Shown here: one piece after another, positions 15,504 to 24,821 of the stretch
Position numbering within the stretch: the first letter of the stretch is position 1
Layout of the letters: every line of letters starts with the position of its first letter
NCBI GenBank assembly: GCA_040902305.1
Contig: JBBDXN010000139.1
Coordinates: 11,803 to 75,802 of the forward strand
DNA from: CAMLFJ01 sp040902305
Lineage (GTDB): Bacteria > Methylomirabilota > Methylomirabilia > Rokubacteriales > CSP1-6
Length of the DNA: 64,000 bases
Direction: 5' to 3'
The notes under the pieces: model-generated
Seen by the model: the letters and a program-made list of their open reading frames with translations, nothing else
Told to the model about the DNA's origin: nothing
Database searches by the model: none
Made by a program: the position numbers and the translations under genes

Positions 15504-16355
15504 GTGATCGCGTGGACGCGGCGGGGCCTGGCGCTGGGCGCGGCGCTGGCTCTCACCTGCCTCGGCGGCCCCGCCCCGGCTCCCGGGCCGCGCGCCGTCT
15601 GGGCCGACGGCATCATGCTGATCCAGGCGGGCGCGTTCTGGATGGGCCGCGACGACGGTGCGCCCGACGAGAGCCCCATGCATCGCGTCTACGTCCGCGA
15701 CTTCTGGCTGGATCGCCACAAGGTCACCAATCGGGAGGTCGCCCGGTTCCTGGAGGCGCACGGGCTCCGGAGCGCCGAGGGCATGGACTACTACGACGCC
15801 GACGACCCCGACGCGCGCATTCATCGGCGCGACGGCCGCTTCACCGCCGATCCGGGGCTCGAGGATCACCCGGCGGTGGAGGTCTCCTGGTACGGCGCCC
15901 GCGACTACTGCCGCTGGCGGGGCCAGCGCCTGCCCACCGAGGCCGAGTGGGAGAAGGCCGCCCGAGGGCTCGACAAGCGCCGCTATCCCTGGGGCGACGC
16001 GCCGCCCGGTCCCGAGCACGCGGTCTTCGCGCGACCGTACAATGCCACCGAGCGCGGTGACCGGCGTCCGGCCGGCGCCGGCCCGACCGGGGTGCAGGAT
16101 CTGCTCGGCAACCTGCGCGAGTGGACCGCCTCGGAGTACCGGCCCTACCCCTACCGTCCCGACGACGGACGTGAGATGCCGGCGCCCCGCGCCGCGCGCG
16201 TGGTGCGGGGCGCCAGCCACGACGATCCCCCGGCGACGTTGCGGGTGACGACCCGGCGCTTCTACTCGTATGATGGAGCCCACCGCGGGCTGGCTCGCGG
16301 GCATCACCACGTCGGGTTCCGCTGCGCGAGCTCGGAGGACCGGGGAGGATATTGA
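15504..16355 (+). CDS. Formylglycine-generating-enzyme (SUMF1) family protein, secreted
   Basis: A 283-residue exported protein. The GTG at 15504 is preferred over an in-frame TTG at 15468 because that TTG is the promoter -35 box. Residues 1-34 form a signal peptide (positive MIAWTRRG, then a hydrophobic core), cleaved near AVWA. The C-type-lectin-like SUMF1 fold is shown by MLIQAGAFWMG, HKVTNREVARFL, VSWYGARDYCRW, RLPTEAEWEKAARG, YPWGD, LLGNLREWT, VVRGAS and VGFRCA. The paired active-site cysteines of true formylglycine-generating enzymes are not evident; RRFYSYDG occupies that region. It is thus probably a non-catalytic or differently acting relative, and no sulfatase gene is near. Confidence 0.8.
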   Translation: MIAWTRRGLALGAALALTCLGGPAPAPGPRAVWADGIMLIQAGAFWMGRDDGAPDESPMHRVYVRDFWLDRHKVTNREVARFLEAHGLRSAEGMDYYDADDPDARIHRRDGRFTADPGLEDHPAVEVSWYGARDYCRWRGQRLPTEAEWEKAARGLDKRRYPWGDAPPGPEHAVFARPYNATERGDRRPAGAGPTGVQDLLGNLREWTASEYRPYPYRPDDGREMPAPRAARVVRGASHDDPPATLRVTTRRFYSYDGAHRGLARGHHHVGFRCASSEDRGGY

Positions 16356-16359
16356 CGCG

Positions 16360-17991
16360 ATGAAAGGCCTGATGATGGACTACCCGCTCACGCTCACCCA
16401 GTTCTTCGAGCGCACGCGCCGGCTCTTCCACCGGAAGACCATGGCGACGCGGGTGCCCAAGGTGGGGCTCGTGCGCTACACCTACGGCGACTACGCGGAC
16501 CGCGTCTGCCGCCTGGCCGGGGCGCTGCGCGGCCTCGGGCTGCAGAAGGGCGCGCGGGTCGGCACGTTCGCGTGGAACTCGCACCGGCACATGGAGGTGT
16601 ACTTCGCGGCGCCGCTGATGGGCCTGGTGCTCCACACCGTCAACATCCGGCTCTCCGCCCAGGACATCACCTACATCGTCAACCACGCGGGTGACGAGGT
16701 GTTGATCGTCGACGCGAGCCTGTGGCACATCCTTGAGCCGATCAGAAGCCACCTCACCACCGTCAAGCACATCATCATCATGAAGGACACGCCGGGAGCC
16801 ACGCTGCCGCCGGGCGCGGTCGACTACGAGCAGCTCGTGCTGGGGACGCCGCCGGTCACCGAGTGGCCGCGCCTCGAGGAGACGGACGCGGCCGGCATCT
16901 GCTATACCTCCGGCACCACCGGACATCCGAAGGGTGTGGTCTACACTCACCGCGCGATCTACCTGCACTGCTTCGCCTCGTCCACGGTGGACGTGCTCGG
17001 CATCTGCGAGCGCGACGTCATCCTGCACATCGTGCCCATGTTCCACGCCAACGCCTGGTGCGTGCCGTTCGCGGGCGTCATGAACGGGGCCACCCAGATC
17101 TTCGGCGGCCCCAACCCGCAGCCGCGCGACATCATCGAGATCGTCCACCAGGAGAAGGTCACCCTGGTGGGCGCGGTGCCCACGGTGTGGATCGCCATCC
17201 AGGCCATCCTCGAGAAGGAGCCGCAGTGGGACATCTCCTCGATCCGCTGCATTCCGATCGGCGGCTCGGCGGCCCCGCGGAGCCTCATCGAGCTGTTCGA
17301 CAAGAAGTACGGCGCGTACATGCTCCACGCCTGGGGCATGACCGAGATGACGCCGCTCGGCAGCGTGTGCCGGCCGCGCTCCCACATGGACGCGCTCACC
17401 GAGGACGAGCGCTACGCGGTGCGAGCCAAGCAGGGCGCGCCGGTGGCCGGCGTGGACATGAGGATCGTGGACGACCGCGGCACCGTGCTGCCGTGGGACG
17501 GGCGGAGCGCGGGCGAGATCCAGGTGCGCGGGCCATGGGTGACCAGCGGCTACTACAACAACCCGGACGGGGCCGCCCAGTTCACCGAGGACGGGTGGTT
17601 CCGCACCGGCGACGTGGCCTCGCTCGACCCCGACGGCTACATCCAGATCACCGACCGCACCAAGGACCTCATCAAGTCGGGCGGCGAGTGGATCTCGAGC
17701 GTGGACATGGAGACCACCATCATGGGTCATCCCAAGGTGCTGGAGGCCGCGGTCATCGCGGTGCCCCACGAGCGCTGGGTGGAGCGGCCACTCGCCTGCA
17801 TCGTGCCCAAACCGGAGTTCAAGGACTCGCTCGGCGCCGAGGAGCTCTACGAGTACCTGAAGCCCCGCGTGGCCAAGTGGTGGCTCCCCGACGAGATCGT
17901 GTTCATCGACGCGGTCCCCAAGACCAGCGTGGGCAAGTTCGACAAGAAAGTCCTCCGCGAGCGCTTCAAGACCTGGCAGCCGAAAACCTAG
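16360..17991 (+). CDS. Long-chain fatty-acid-CoA ligase (AMP-binding family)
   Basis: A 543-residue adenylate-forming enzyme activating a fatty or other carboxylic acid to its CoA thioester in two steps. The P-loop YTSGTTGHPKG lies at 182-192, the A5 motif at GWGMTEM (about 325), the A8 hinge at GWFRTGD...DRTKDLIKSGGEWIS, and the catalytic A10 lysine at K526 (SVGKFDKK). The length matches medium/long-chain acyl-CoA synthetases. It starts five bases after the SUMF1-like stop, with GGGGAGG upstream, so both are co-transcribed. The nearby acyl-CoA dehydrogenases could use its product. Chain-length preference is unknown. Confidence 0.88.
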   Translation: MKGLMMDYPLTLTQFFERTRRLFHRKTMATRVPKVGLVRYTYGDYADRVCRLAGALRGLGLQKGARVGTFAWNSHRHMEVYFAAPLMGLVLHTVNIRLSAQDITYIVNHAGDEVLIVDASLWHILEPIRSHLTTVKHIIIMKDTPGATLPPGAVDYEQLVLGTPPVTEWPRLEETDAAGICYTSGTTGHPKGVVYTHRAIYLHCFASSTVDVLGICERDVILHIVPMFHANAWCVPFAGVMNGATQIFGGPNPQPRDIIEIVHQEKVTLVGAVPTVWIAIQAILEKEPQWDISSIRCIPIGGSAAPRSLIELFDKKYGAYMLHAWGMTEMTPLGSVCRPRSHMDALTEDERYAVRAKQGAPVAGVDMRIVDDRGTVLPWDGRSAGEIQVRGPWVTSGYYNNPDGAAQFTEDGWFRTGDVASLDPDGYIQITDRTKDLIKSGGEWISSVDMETTIMGHPKVLEAAVIAVPHERWVERPLACIVPKPEFKDSLGAEELYEYLKPRVAKWWLPDEIVFIDAVPKTSVGKFDKKVLRERFKTWQPKT

Positions 17992-17996
17992 CCCGG

Positions 17997-18245
17997 GGGG
18001 CAGGTCTTGCATACGCCAGTCTTCCGAGCGCGAGGCGGGGCGGGTCCTGTCACCGGGGTGGCCCCTGCCGGCTCGGCCTTCGCCACCCGCTCGCCGGAAT
18101 CGCCGCTCTTCGAGCGGCGCACCGGACTCGGGGGGCCCGCTCCGGCCGCCCGGCAGGGGCCACCCCGGTGCCACCCGCCCGTCTCCCGGTGCCGAGCCCG
18201 ACTCAGAGTCGCACTACGAAATGTCGTAATGCAAGACCTGACCCC
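17997..18245. repeat. MITE-like nested palindrome, 249 bp
   Basis: The spacer between the CoA ligase and the convergent M48 gene is one large nested inverted repeat. The right end (18219-18245) is identical over 27 bp to the right arm of the element at 24735-24818. The left end (17997-18015) is a decayed version of the left arm, GGGGCAGGTCTTGCATACG. Inside is a perfect 21-bp inverted repeat (18051-18071 with 18150-18170) and an inner hairpin CGCCGCTC/GAGCGGCG (18101-18119). It has no coding capacity. The form suggests a non-autonomous mobile element of the REP/MITE kind. Confidence 0.75.
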
Positions 18246-18249
18246 AGGC

Positions 18250-19341
18250 CTAGCAGCGCTTGGTGAGGGCTGGCCAGTCGGCTTGGGGGAGTAGGGGCTC
18301 CGCGGGGCCCTGCCAGGTGGCGGACATGGCCCGGAGACGGGCGATGCGCTCGGCGGGCATCGGATGTGACGACAGGTAGGTGAGGACTTCTGGCTGGGCG
18401 CCCGCTTCTTTCTGGATATTCTCGAAGAAGGCGATCATGCTCCCGGGGTCCAGCCGCGCGGCCATCATCATCCTCAAGCCCTCGCGGTCGGCTTCCTCCT
18501 CCGCGCGCCGGGAGTAGCGCAGGTCGCCCAGTGCGCGGGCCGTCTGCAGGCCGTACGCGAGCGGGCCCGTCATGTCCCCGGTGAGGGCCATGAGCAGCAG
18601 CCCGGTGCCCACGTCCTGGATGACCGCGCGCGTGGTGTGGCGCCGCAGGATGTGCTGCAGCTCGTGGGCCATGACGCCGGCCAGCTCCTCCGGGGTGCCG
18701 CTGCGCTCGAGCAGGCCGCGAAAGATCACCACGTGGCCTCCGGGCGCGGCCAGCGCGTTCACGACCGGGCGGTTCACCACGTAGACGCGCATGGTATAGG
18801 GCGACGGCGGGCCCGCCGCGGTGAGGCGGCGCACGACCCCGTCCACGGCCGCGCCCAGCTCCGCGTCGCCGCAGCGCCGCTCCGGCGGCGCCAGGAAGGC
18901 CATCGCCGATCGCCCCACGCTCTCCTCCCAGGCCACCGGCACGTACGGCGTGGCGAGGACGGCGAGCGCGGGGATGCCCCAGAAGTAGATCGCGACGGTG
19001 GCGGCCAGCACGCCCCCGGCCGCCACGATGGTCCACTTGATCCGCGCGGAGCGTCGCCGCGGATCGTGGAAGCGCGGGCCGATGTGGGGCGCGGCCTCGT
19101 GCAGGCTCTGGAGGAAGGCGGCGTCCGGGATCAACAGCGTCTCGGGCAGCTCCCCGCCCCGCTCGAGCCGCACCTCCTCGCCGGCGTACGAGCCCTGGGT
19201 CTGGCGCAGCTCCTGATAGGGCCAGAACCGCGTCCCGCCGGCCGCGGTGATCTCGAGGCCCTCGCGCATGAGGCGGATGGTGGCCGGATGCCGCGCCGCG
19301 GTGCGCCCGTCGAGATACGTGCCCGCCCAGTCGCTGCGCAT
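18250..19341 (-). CDS. M48 family metalloprotease, membrane-anchored
   Basis: A 363-residue zinc protease. A cytosolic N-terminal region of about 100 residues precedes a hydrophobic segment (about 102-133). The peptidase domain has the zinc motif H226-E-L-Q-H230 and the third ligand in the EEEAD sequence at 281-285. This is the HtpX/Oma1/LoiP-type arrangement, usually linked to envelope or protein quality control. It follows the DUF898 gene after 22 bp, a pairing often seen, so the two probably work together at the membrane. Its stop codon lies only five bases from the MITE-like element, which could act as transcription terminator. Confidence 0.88.
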   Translation of the reverse strand: MRSDWAGTYLDGRTAARHPATIRLMREGLEITAAGGTRFWPYQELRQTQGSYAGEEVRLERGGELPETLLIPDAAFLQSLHEAAPHIGPRFHDPRRRSARIKWTIVAAGGVLAATVAIYFWGIPALAVLATPYVPVAWEESVGRSAMAFLAPPERRCGDAELGAAVDGVVRRLTAAGPPSPYTMRVYVVNRPVVNALAAPGGHVVIFRGLLERSGTPEELAGVMAHELQHILRRHTTRAVIQDVGTGLLLMALTGDMTGPLAYGLQTARALGDLRYSRRAEEEADREGLRMMMAARLDPGSMIAFFENIQKEAGAQPEVLTYLSSHPMPAERIARLRAMSATWQGPAEPLLPQADWPALTKRC

Positions 19342-19363
19342 CAGGACGGAGCCGGCACGCCGG

Positions 19364-20509
19364 TCAGGCGAGATCGAAGCCGGAGTCGAAGAAGCCGGAG
19401 AGCCCTTCGCCCATGGCCGAGACGCGCTGCGCGTCCTGCTGGATGCGGGCGAGGTCGAGCGGGCCCGGCAGCGCCAGGTTGCCGAAGGCGAAGTGGATGC
19501 TCCGCACGCGCACCCACGGCCACGCGAGCCCCAGCGTGAGCACGAGCAGGAGCGCGTTCACCGCCCAGAGGCCGAGCAGCGGGCCGCCCGACACGCTGCA
19601 GGCGAAGCGGGCGGGGCCGAAGGAAGTGTGATCCCAGAAGTAGCGGCGCTTGCGCGCGACGTACCACACCCAGCCCAGGCCGAGCGTCGGCAGCGTGAGC
19701 AGGATCGCCAGCACGTAGGGCCAGAAGAGATCCCGCCCGTGGCCGTCGAAGGAGAACCGCTCGCTCCCGAAATAGGAGTGCGAGACCATGAACGTCTGCC
19801 GCGCCACGAGGAAGTAGGGGTAGTAGAGCCCGAACGTCACGCCGGTCAGGAACGTGCCCAGGATGAAGATCTTCATCATGTCCCACACGCGGCCCCGGAA
19901 CGAGAAGCGGATGCCGCGCCACGAGGTCCGGGCGAGCCGGTAGCGCCGGGCCCCCACCATCGCGATCGGGAAGAACACGAAGAGCAGGATGGCCGAGATC
20001 AGCCCGGCCCCGACCTTGAGGAGCACCCCCACGTCCAGCACGTCGCGGATGACGTTCAGCACGAAGATCGGCACGCCGAAGACGAGCACCGCCTTGAGCG
20101 TGCCCAGGAGCAGCTCCCGGCCCGTGCCGTGATAGGCGAAGCGATCGCCTTCGATCTGGGTCTGTCCGAAGAGGTACTGGCGCAGGCGCGTCTTCGCCCA
20201 GAAGTAGTAGATGCCGAGGGTGACCAGCGTCAGCAGGGTGTTGACGACGTGGATACCGAAGAGCGTGCCGCCGTTGCCGTGGAAGCTGGGCCGCCGCAGG
20301 GGGCCGGCGCCGGGACCGTTCGGCGAGGGCCCGGGCGGGGGCGCCAGACGGTAGTCCGGCGGGGTCGGCGGTGGCGGGGAAGCCGGTGGAGGCGGACTGG
20401 TCGGCGGTGCGGGGGCCGGAGGCGCTACCGGCCGCGGAGGTGCGGCACCGGGGGGAGCAGGCTTGTGGAAGAACGACGGCCGTCCCGGCGACTTTTGGCC
20501 ATCCACCAT
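19364..20509 (-). CDS. DUF898 (YjgN-like) membrane protein
   Basis: A 381-residue integral membrane protein of unknown function. Residues 1-70 are a proline/alanine-rich, probably disordered cytosolic tail, longer than in most YjgN proteins. The rest has about six hydrophobic segments and repeats the family signature twice: YYFWAKTRLRQYLFGQTQ with FAYHGTGREL, then FGSERFSFDGHGRDLFW. It is encoded directly upstream of the M48 protease. The protein could be a substrate, regulator or partner of that protease; this is inferred from pairing only. Confidence 0.85.
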   Translation of the reverse strand: MVDGQKSPGRPSFFHKPAPPGAAPPRPVAPPAPAPPTSPPPPASPPPPTPPDYRLAPPPGPSPNGPGAGPLRRPSFHGNGGTLFGIHVVNTLLTLVTLGIYYFWAKTRLRQYLFGQTQIEGDRFAYHGTGRELLLGTLKAVLVFGVPIFVLNVIRDVLDVGVLLKVGAGLISAILLFVFFPIAMVGARRYRLARTSWRGIRFSFRGRVWDMMKIFILGTFLTGVTFGLYYPYFLVARQTFMVSHSYFGSERFSFDGHGRDLFWPYVLAILLTLPTLGLGWVWYVARKRRYFWDHTSFGPARFACSVSGGPLLGLWAVNALLLVLTLGLAWPWVRVRSIHFAFGNLALPGPLDLARIQQDAQRVSAMGEGLSGFFDSGFDLA

Positions 20510-20557
20510 ACGCCACGACTATGGGCGGAACCGGCGCGGCGAGTCAACTTTTCGGCG

Positions 20558-21703
20558 TCAGGCACCCCCGCCGTCCACGGCCGCGAAGCGCTCCAGGTGA
20601 TGCTCGGCGTCGCCGAAGAGCTGGCCGATCATGGTCAGCCGCCGGAAGGTGTGGCTGATCTTGAGCTCCTCGGTCATGCCCATGCCGCCGTGGAGCTGGA
20701 CCGCCTCCTGGCTCACGTGCCGGCAGGCGTCCGCCACCTTGATCTTGGCCGCGGAGACCGCGCGGGCGCGCTCGGCCGGCGGGGCGCTGTCCACCTTGAC
20801 GCACGCCAGACACGCCATGGAGCGCGCCTGCTCGTAGCTGATCACCATGTCCACCATGCGGTGCTGCAGGGCCTGGAAGCTGCCGATCGGCACCCCGAAC
20901 TGCCGCCGCGTCTTGAGGTACTCGAGCGTGGCCTCGTTGGCGTAGCGGATGGCCCCCACCGCCTCCGCGCAGAGCAGCGCGGTGGCGTAGTCGGCCGCGT
21001 CCTCGATCAGCGGCAGCGCGCGGCCCTCCTCACCCAGGAGGGCGTCGGCGGGCACCGCCACGTCGGTGAGCCACACGTCGGCGGCCCGCAGCTCGTCGAT
21101 GGTCCGGTACTCCTTGAGCGTCACGCCCTTCGCCGCGCGGTCCACCAGGAACAGGCTGATCCCGGCCGCATCGGTGTCGCCGCCTGAGGTGCGCACCGAG
21201 ACGATCAGGGTGTCCGCCGAGCCGCCGTGCAGCACCGCGCGCTTCTCGCCTTCCAGCGTGAACCCGGAGGCGGCTCGCTGGGCCCGCGCGGTCACGTGGC
21301 GCAGGTCGTAGCGGGAGCCGCGCTCGGTATGAGCGAAGGCAAGCCGCTGCTTGCCCTGGATCAGCCCGGGCAGGATCCGCTCCTGCTGCGCCTCCGACCC
21401 CCCGCGCGCGACGAGCCGCCCGCCTAACCCCACGTTCACCCAGTAGGGCTCGACCACCAGGCCCTCGCCCAGCGCCTCCATCACCAGCATGACGTCGACC
21501 GCGGTCCCACCGAAGCCGCCATGCTCCTCCGCGAAGGGCACGCCCAGCAGCCCCATCTCGGCGAACGCCCCCCACACCGTCTCGCTCCACCCGGTCGGCG
21601 AGTCCACGATCTTGGCCCGCGCATCGATCGAATACTCATTGGCCAAATACCGCTTGAGGGAATCAGCAAGAAGCTGCTGCTCCTCAGTCAAATCAAAGTT
21701 CAT
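20558..21703 (-). CDS. Acyl-CoA dehydrogenase, probable heteromer subunit (shorter)
   Basis: A 381-residue acyl-CoA dehydrogenase with helical N-domain, beta middle domain and a C-domain ending in QLHGGMGMTEEL. Where MCAD has the catalytic YEG near the end, this protein reads LFGDAEHH, so the usual base is absent at that position. It lies next to a second, non-identical ACAD gene. Such pairs are known to form alpha2-beta2 dehydrogenases in which only one subunit supplies catalytic residues, for example in mycobacterial steroid side-chain oxidation. An unusual large inverted repeat separates the two genes. Electrons would go to ETF, not encoded here. Confidence 0.85.
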   Translation of the reverse strand: MNFDLTEEQQLLADSLKRYLANEYSIDARAKIVDSPTGWSETVWGAFAEMGLLGVPFAEEHGGFGGTAVDVMLVMEALGEGLVVEPYWVNVGLGGRLVARGGSEAQQERILPGLIQGKQRLAFAHTERGSRYDLRHVTARAQRAASGFTLEGEKRAVLHGGSADTLIVSVRTSGGDTDAAGISLFLVDRAAKGVTLKEYRTIDELRAADVWLTDVAVPADALLGEEGRALPLIEDAADYATALLCAEAVGAIRYANEATLEYLKTRRQFGVPIGSFQALQHRMVDMVISYEQARSMACLACVKVDSAPPAERARAVSAAKIKVADACRHVSQEAVQLHGGMGMTEELKISHTFRRLTMIGQLFGDAEHHLERFAAVDGGGA

Positions 21704-21743
21704 CCCAACGCTCCTTGGGTCTGTAGTTTTTCACACCGCAACG

Positions 21744-21904
21744 CCGGCGGGGCCGGGGGGTGGGCCTGGGGGGTCCGGGTGACCCGTTCCTGCCACGCAG
21801 AACGAAGCCGACAACCGCCCAGATTGGGAACTCCTGATCGGGTAGCCGAAGAAAAGCGCCTCGTGGTCAGAGGACCCCCCAGGCCCACCCCCCGGCCCCG
21901 CCGG
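21744..21904. repeat. Perfect 33-bp inverted repeat between acyl-CoA dehydrogenase genes
   Basis: Left arm 21744-21776 and right arm 21872-21904 are exact reverse complements over 33 bp, very G/C-rich (CCGGCGGGGCCGGGGGG at the outer end), separated by 95 bp. The 220-bp spacer has no gene. It could be a MITE-like insertion or a long RNA hairpin splitting expression of the two subunits. It shares no arm sequence with the elements at 17997 and 24735. Confidence 0.85.
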
Positions 21905-21923
21905 ACACCGCCGCGCGCCGCCA

Positions 21924-23105
<1,182 letters not shown>

Positions 23106-23129
23106 GGCGGGGCTCCTCAGCGAAAGATG

Positions 23130-24164
23130 CTATCCCAGGGCGCGGAGCAGGTCCAGCAGGCGGCCGAGCGTCGTGAGCCGTGCTTCCAGCCCCTCGCCGC
23201 CCGGCTCGACCCGCAGCGTGGTGATGCCGGCGCGCCGGTAGGCCTCGAGGCGCGCGCGCACCATGGCCTCGGTGCCGAGCAGGTTGGTCTGGAGCACCAG
23301 CTCGTCGGGCACGCGGGCCGTCGCCTCCTCGCGCCGGCCGTCCAGCCAGAGCCTCTGCACTTCCGTGGCCGCGTCGGTGTAGCCGGCGCGCCGGTAGGCG
23401 TCGTTGTAGAAGTTGTGCCGGCGCGAGCCCATGGCGCCCAGGCTGAAGGCCAGGCCGGGCTTGCGCGGCGGGATCAGCCGCTCCACGTCGTCGCCGAAGG
23501 CCAGGAAGCCGCCCGCCTGCAGATCGATCTGGGCGAGCGAGCGCCCCGCGCGGGCCGCGCCCGCGGCCAGCCTATCGGTGAAGACGTGCGCGTGCTCGGG
23601 CATGAACGAGGTGCCGAGCCAACCGTCGGCGATCTCGCCCGTCATCTCGAGGCTCCCGGGCGAGAGCGTGGCCAGGTAGATCGGCAGGATCGGCTGGGGC
23701 GGCGCCGCGGAGCGGAGGGCCTTGCCCTCGCCGCCGGGCAGCGGCAGCTCGTAGACCTTGCCCTTGTACTCGAGGCGCTCGCCCTTGATCGCCCGGCGGA
23801 CGATCTCCACCGTCTCGCGCATGCGCTGGACCGGGCGATCGAAGCGGATCCCGTGCCAGCCCTCGATGACCTGCGGCCCGCTCACGCCCAGCCCGAGCAC
23901 GAAGCGGCCGTTCGACATCGCCTGCAGGCTCATGGCGGTCATGGCGAGCAGCGCGGGCGTGCGGGTGCCCGTTTGCAGAATCCCGGTGCCGAGGCGGATG
24001 CGCGAGGTGCGCGCGGCGATGAAGGCCAGCGGGGTGACACCGTCGTGGCCCCAGGCCTCGGCGGACCACACGTCGTCCACGCCCAGGCGCTCGGCCTCGG
24101 TGACGTAGGCGCTCGCCTCGGCCCAGTCGGTCTGGGCGGGCCGCAGCGAGATCGAGACGCGCAT
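23130..24164 (-). CDS. LLM-class F420-dependent-type oxidoreductase
   Basis: A 344-residue luciferase-like enzyme, third in the window. The ATG at 24164 overlaps the DinB stop (TGATG) and opens with MRVSISLRPAQ, the first barrel strand. Segments AERLGVDDVWSAEAWGHDG and RTSRIRLGTGILQTGTRTP match the F420-dependent methylene-H4MPT reductase-like branch more than the two other copies do. Cofactor choice (F420 or FMN) cannot be decided without F420-binding residue comparison. It is followed by the acyl-CoA dehydrogenase pair after 24 bp, so it probably shares their transcript. Confidence 0.85.
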   Translation of the reverse strand: MRVSISLRPAQTDWAEASAYVTEAERLGVDDVWSAEAWGHDGVTPLAFIAARTSRIRLGTGILQTGTRTPALLAMTAMSLQAMSNGRFVLGLGVSGPQVIEGWHGIRFDRPVQRMRETVEIVRRAIKGERLEYKGKVYELPLPGGEGKALRSAAPPQPILPIYLATLSPGSLEMTGEIADGWLGTSFMPEHAHVFTDRLAAGAARAGRSLAQIDLQAGGFLAFGDDVERLIPPRKPGLAFSLGAMGSRRHNFYNDAYRRAGYTDAATEVQRLWLDGRREEATARVPDELVLQTNLLGTEAMVRARLEAYRRAGITTLRVEPGGEGLEARLTTLGRLLDLLRALG

Positions 24165-24688
24165 CAGGCGGGGCGCGATGCCGCGAGGGCCGTCGCGATC
24201 TTCTGGAGCTGGCCGGCGTGATCGAGATCGTGCAGCCGGCTGAAGAGCAGCGTCTCCCGCCAGGTCAGCGGGCCGAACATGGGGTGGTCGATGCGCTGGT
24301 CGGGGGCGGCCGCCGGATCCGCGGCCAGGACGGCCGTGAACAGGGCCTCGCGCTGCGCGGCCAGCGTCCGGAACCAGGCCTCGGCCGGGAGCAGCGGCGC
24401 GCCCTCGACCCCGCGCCCGCCGGGGCGCGACGGCGGCGGCTCGCCCGCGAGCAGGCGCTGGATGCCGCCGCCGAAGTAGCCGTCGGCGGCCACCACGTGG
24501 GCCATCACCTCGTTGCCACTCCACTCCTCGGGCGCCGGCCGCTCGCCGAACCGCGCCGGCGGCACCGCGGCCGCGGCGGCCCGCAGATCGACCATCGCGG
24601 CCCTGACCTTCTCCACGATCTCCGCGGGGGTGAGCTTGGCGCCCTGGGCGACCAGATAGCTCCGGATCCGCGCCTGCTCCTCGTCCAT
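24164..24688 (-). CDS. DinB family protein
   Basis: A 174-residue four-helix-bundle protein of the DinB/YfiT superfamily. Candidate metal histidines lie in EVMAHVVAADGYF and in HDLDHAGQLQKI near the C-terminus. The start at 24688 (MDEEQARIRSYL) is preferred; an in-frame ATG at 24751 lies inside the MITE-like element and would add residues encoded by the repeat. Many members are metal-dependent thiol transferases using mycothiol or bacillithiol, but most are uncharacterised. The stop overlaps the LLM start, giving coupling. Confidence 0.8.
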   Translation of the reverse strand: MDEEQARIRSYLVAQGAKLTPAEIVEKVRAAMVDLRAAAAAVPPARFGERPAPEEWSGNEVMAHVVAADGYFGGGIQRLLAGEPPPSRPGGRGVEGAPLLPAEAWFRTLAAQREALFTAVLAADPAAAPDQRIDHPMFGPLTWRETLLFSRLHDLDHAGQLQKIATALAASRPA

Positions 24689-24734
24689 CGCGGCTTGGAC
24701 TCTATCCCGCCCCCGCCCGCCCCGCAACGAGAAT

Positions 24735-24818
24735 GGGGTCAGGTCTTGCATTACGACATTTCCGCGTGCTTGCGGCTCACTGGCCGCTCGAAAATGTCGT
24801 AATGCAAGACCTGACCCC
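24735..24818. repeat. MITE-like palindrome with perfect 27-bp arms
   Basis: Left arm 24735-24761 begins GGGGTCAGGTCTTGCATTAC; right arm 24792-24818 is its exact reverse complement; the loop is 30 bp. The right arm recurs exactly at 18219-18245. It lies between the alpha/beta hydrolase and DinB genes. No transposase is present in the window. From memory, GTCAGGTCTTGCAT sequences occur beside Y1/IS200-like (REP-associated tyrosine) transposase genes in other genomes, but this was not checked. Confidence 0.8.
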
Positions 24819-24821
24819 GCC

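Noticed and set aside
24689..24751. Longer DinB start at 24751
   Set aside because: The first codons would be the MITE-like repeat arm; the domain and a normal start begin at 24688.
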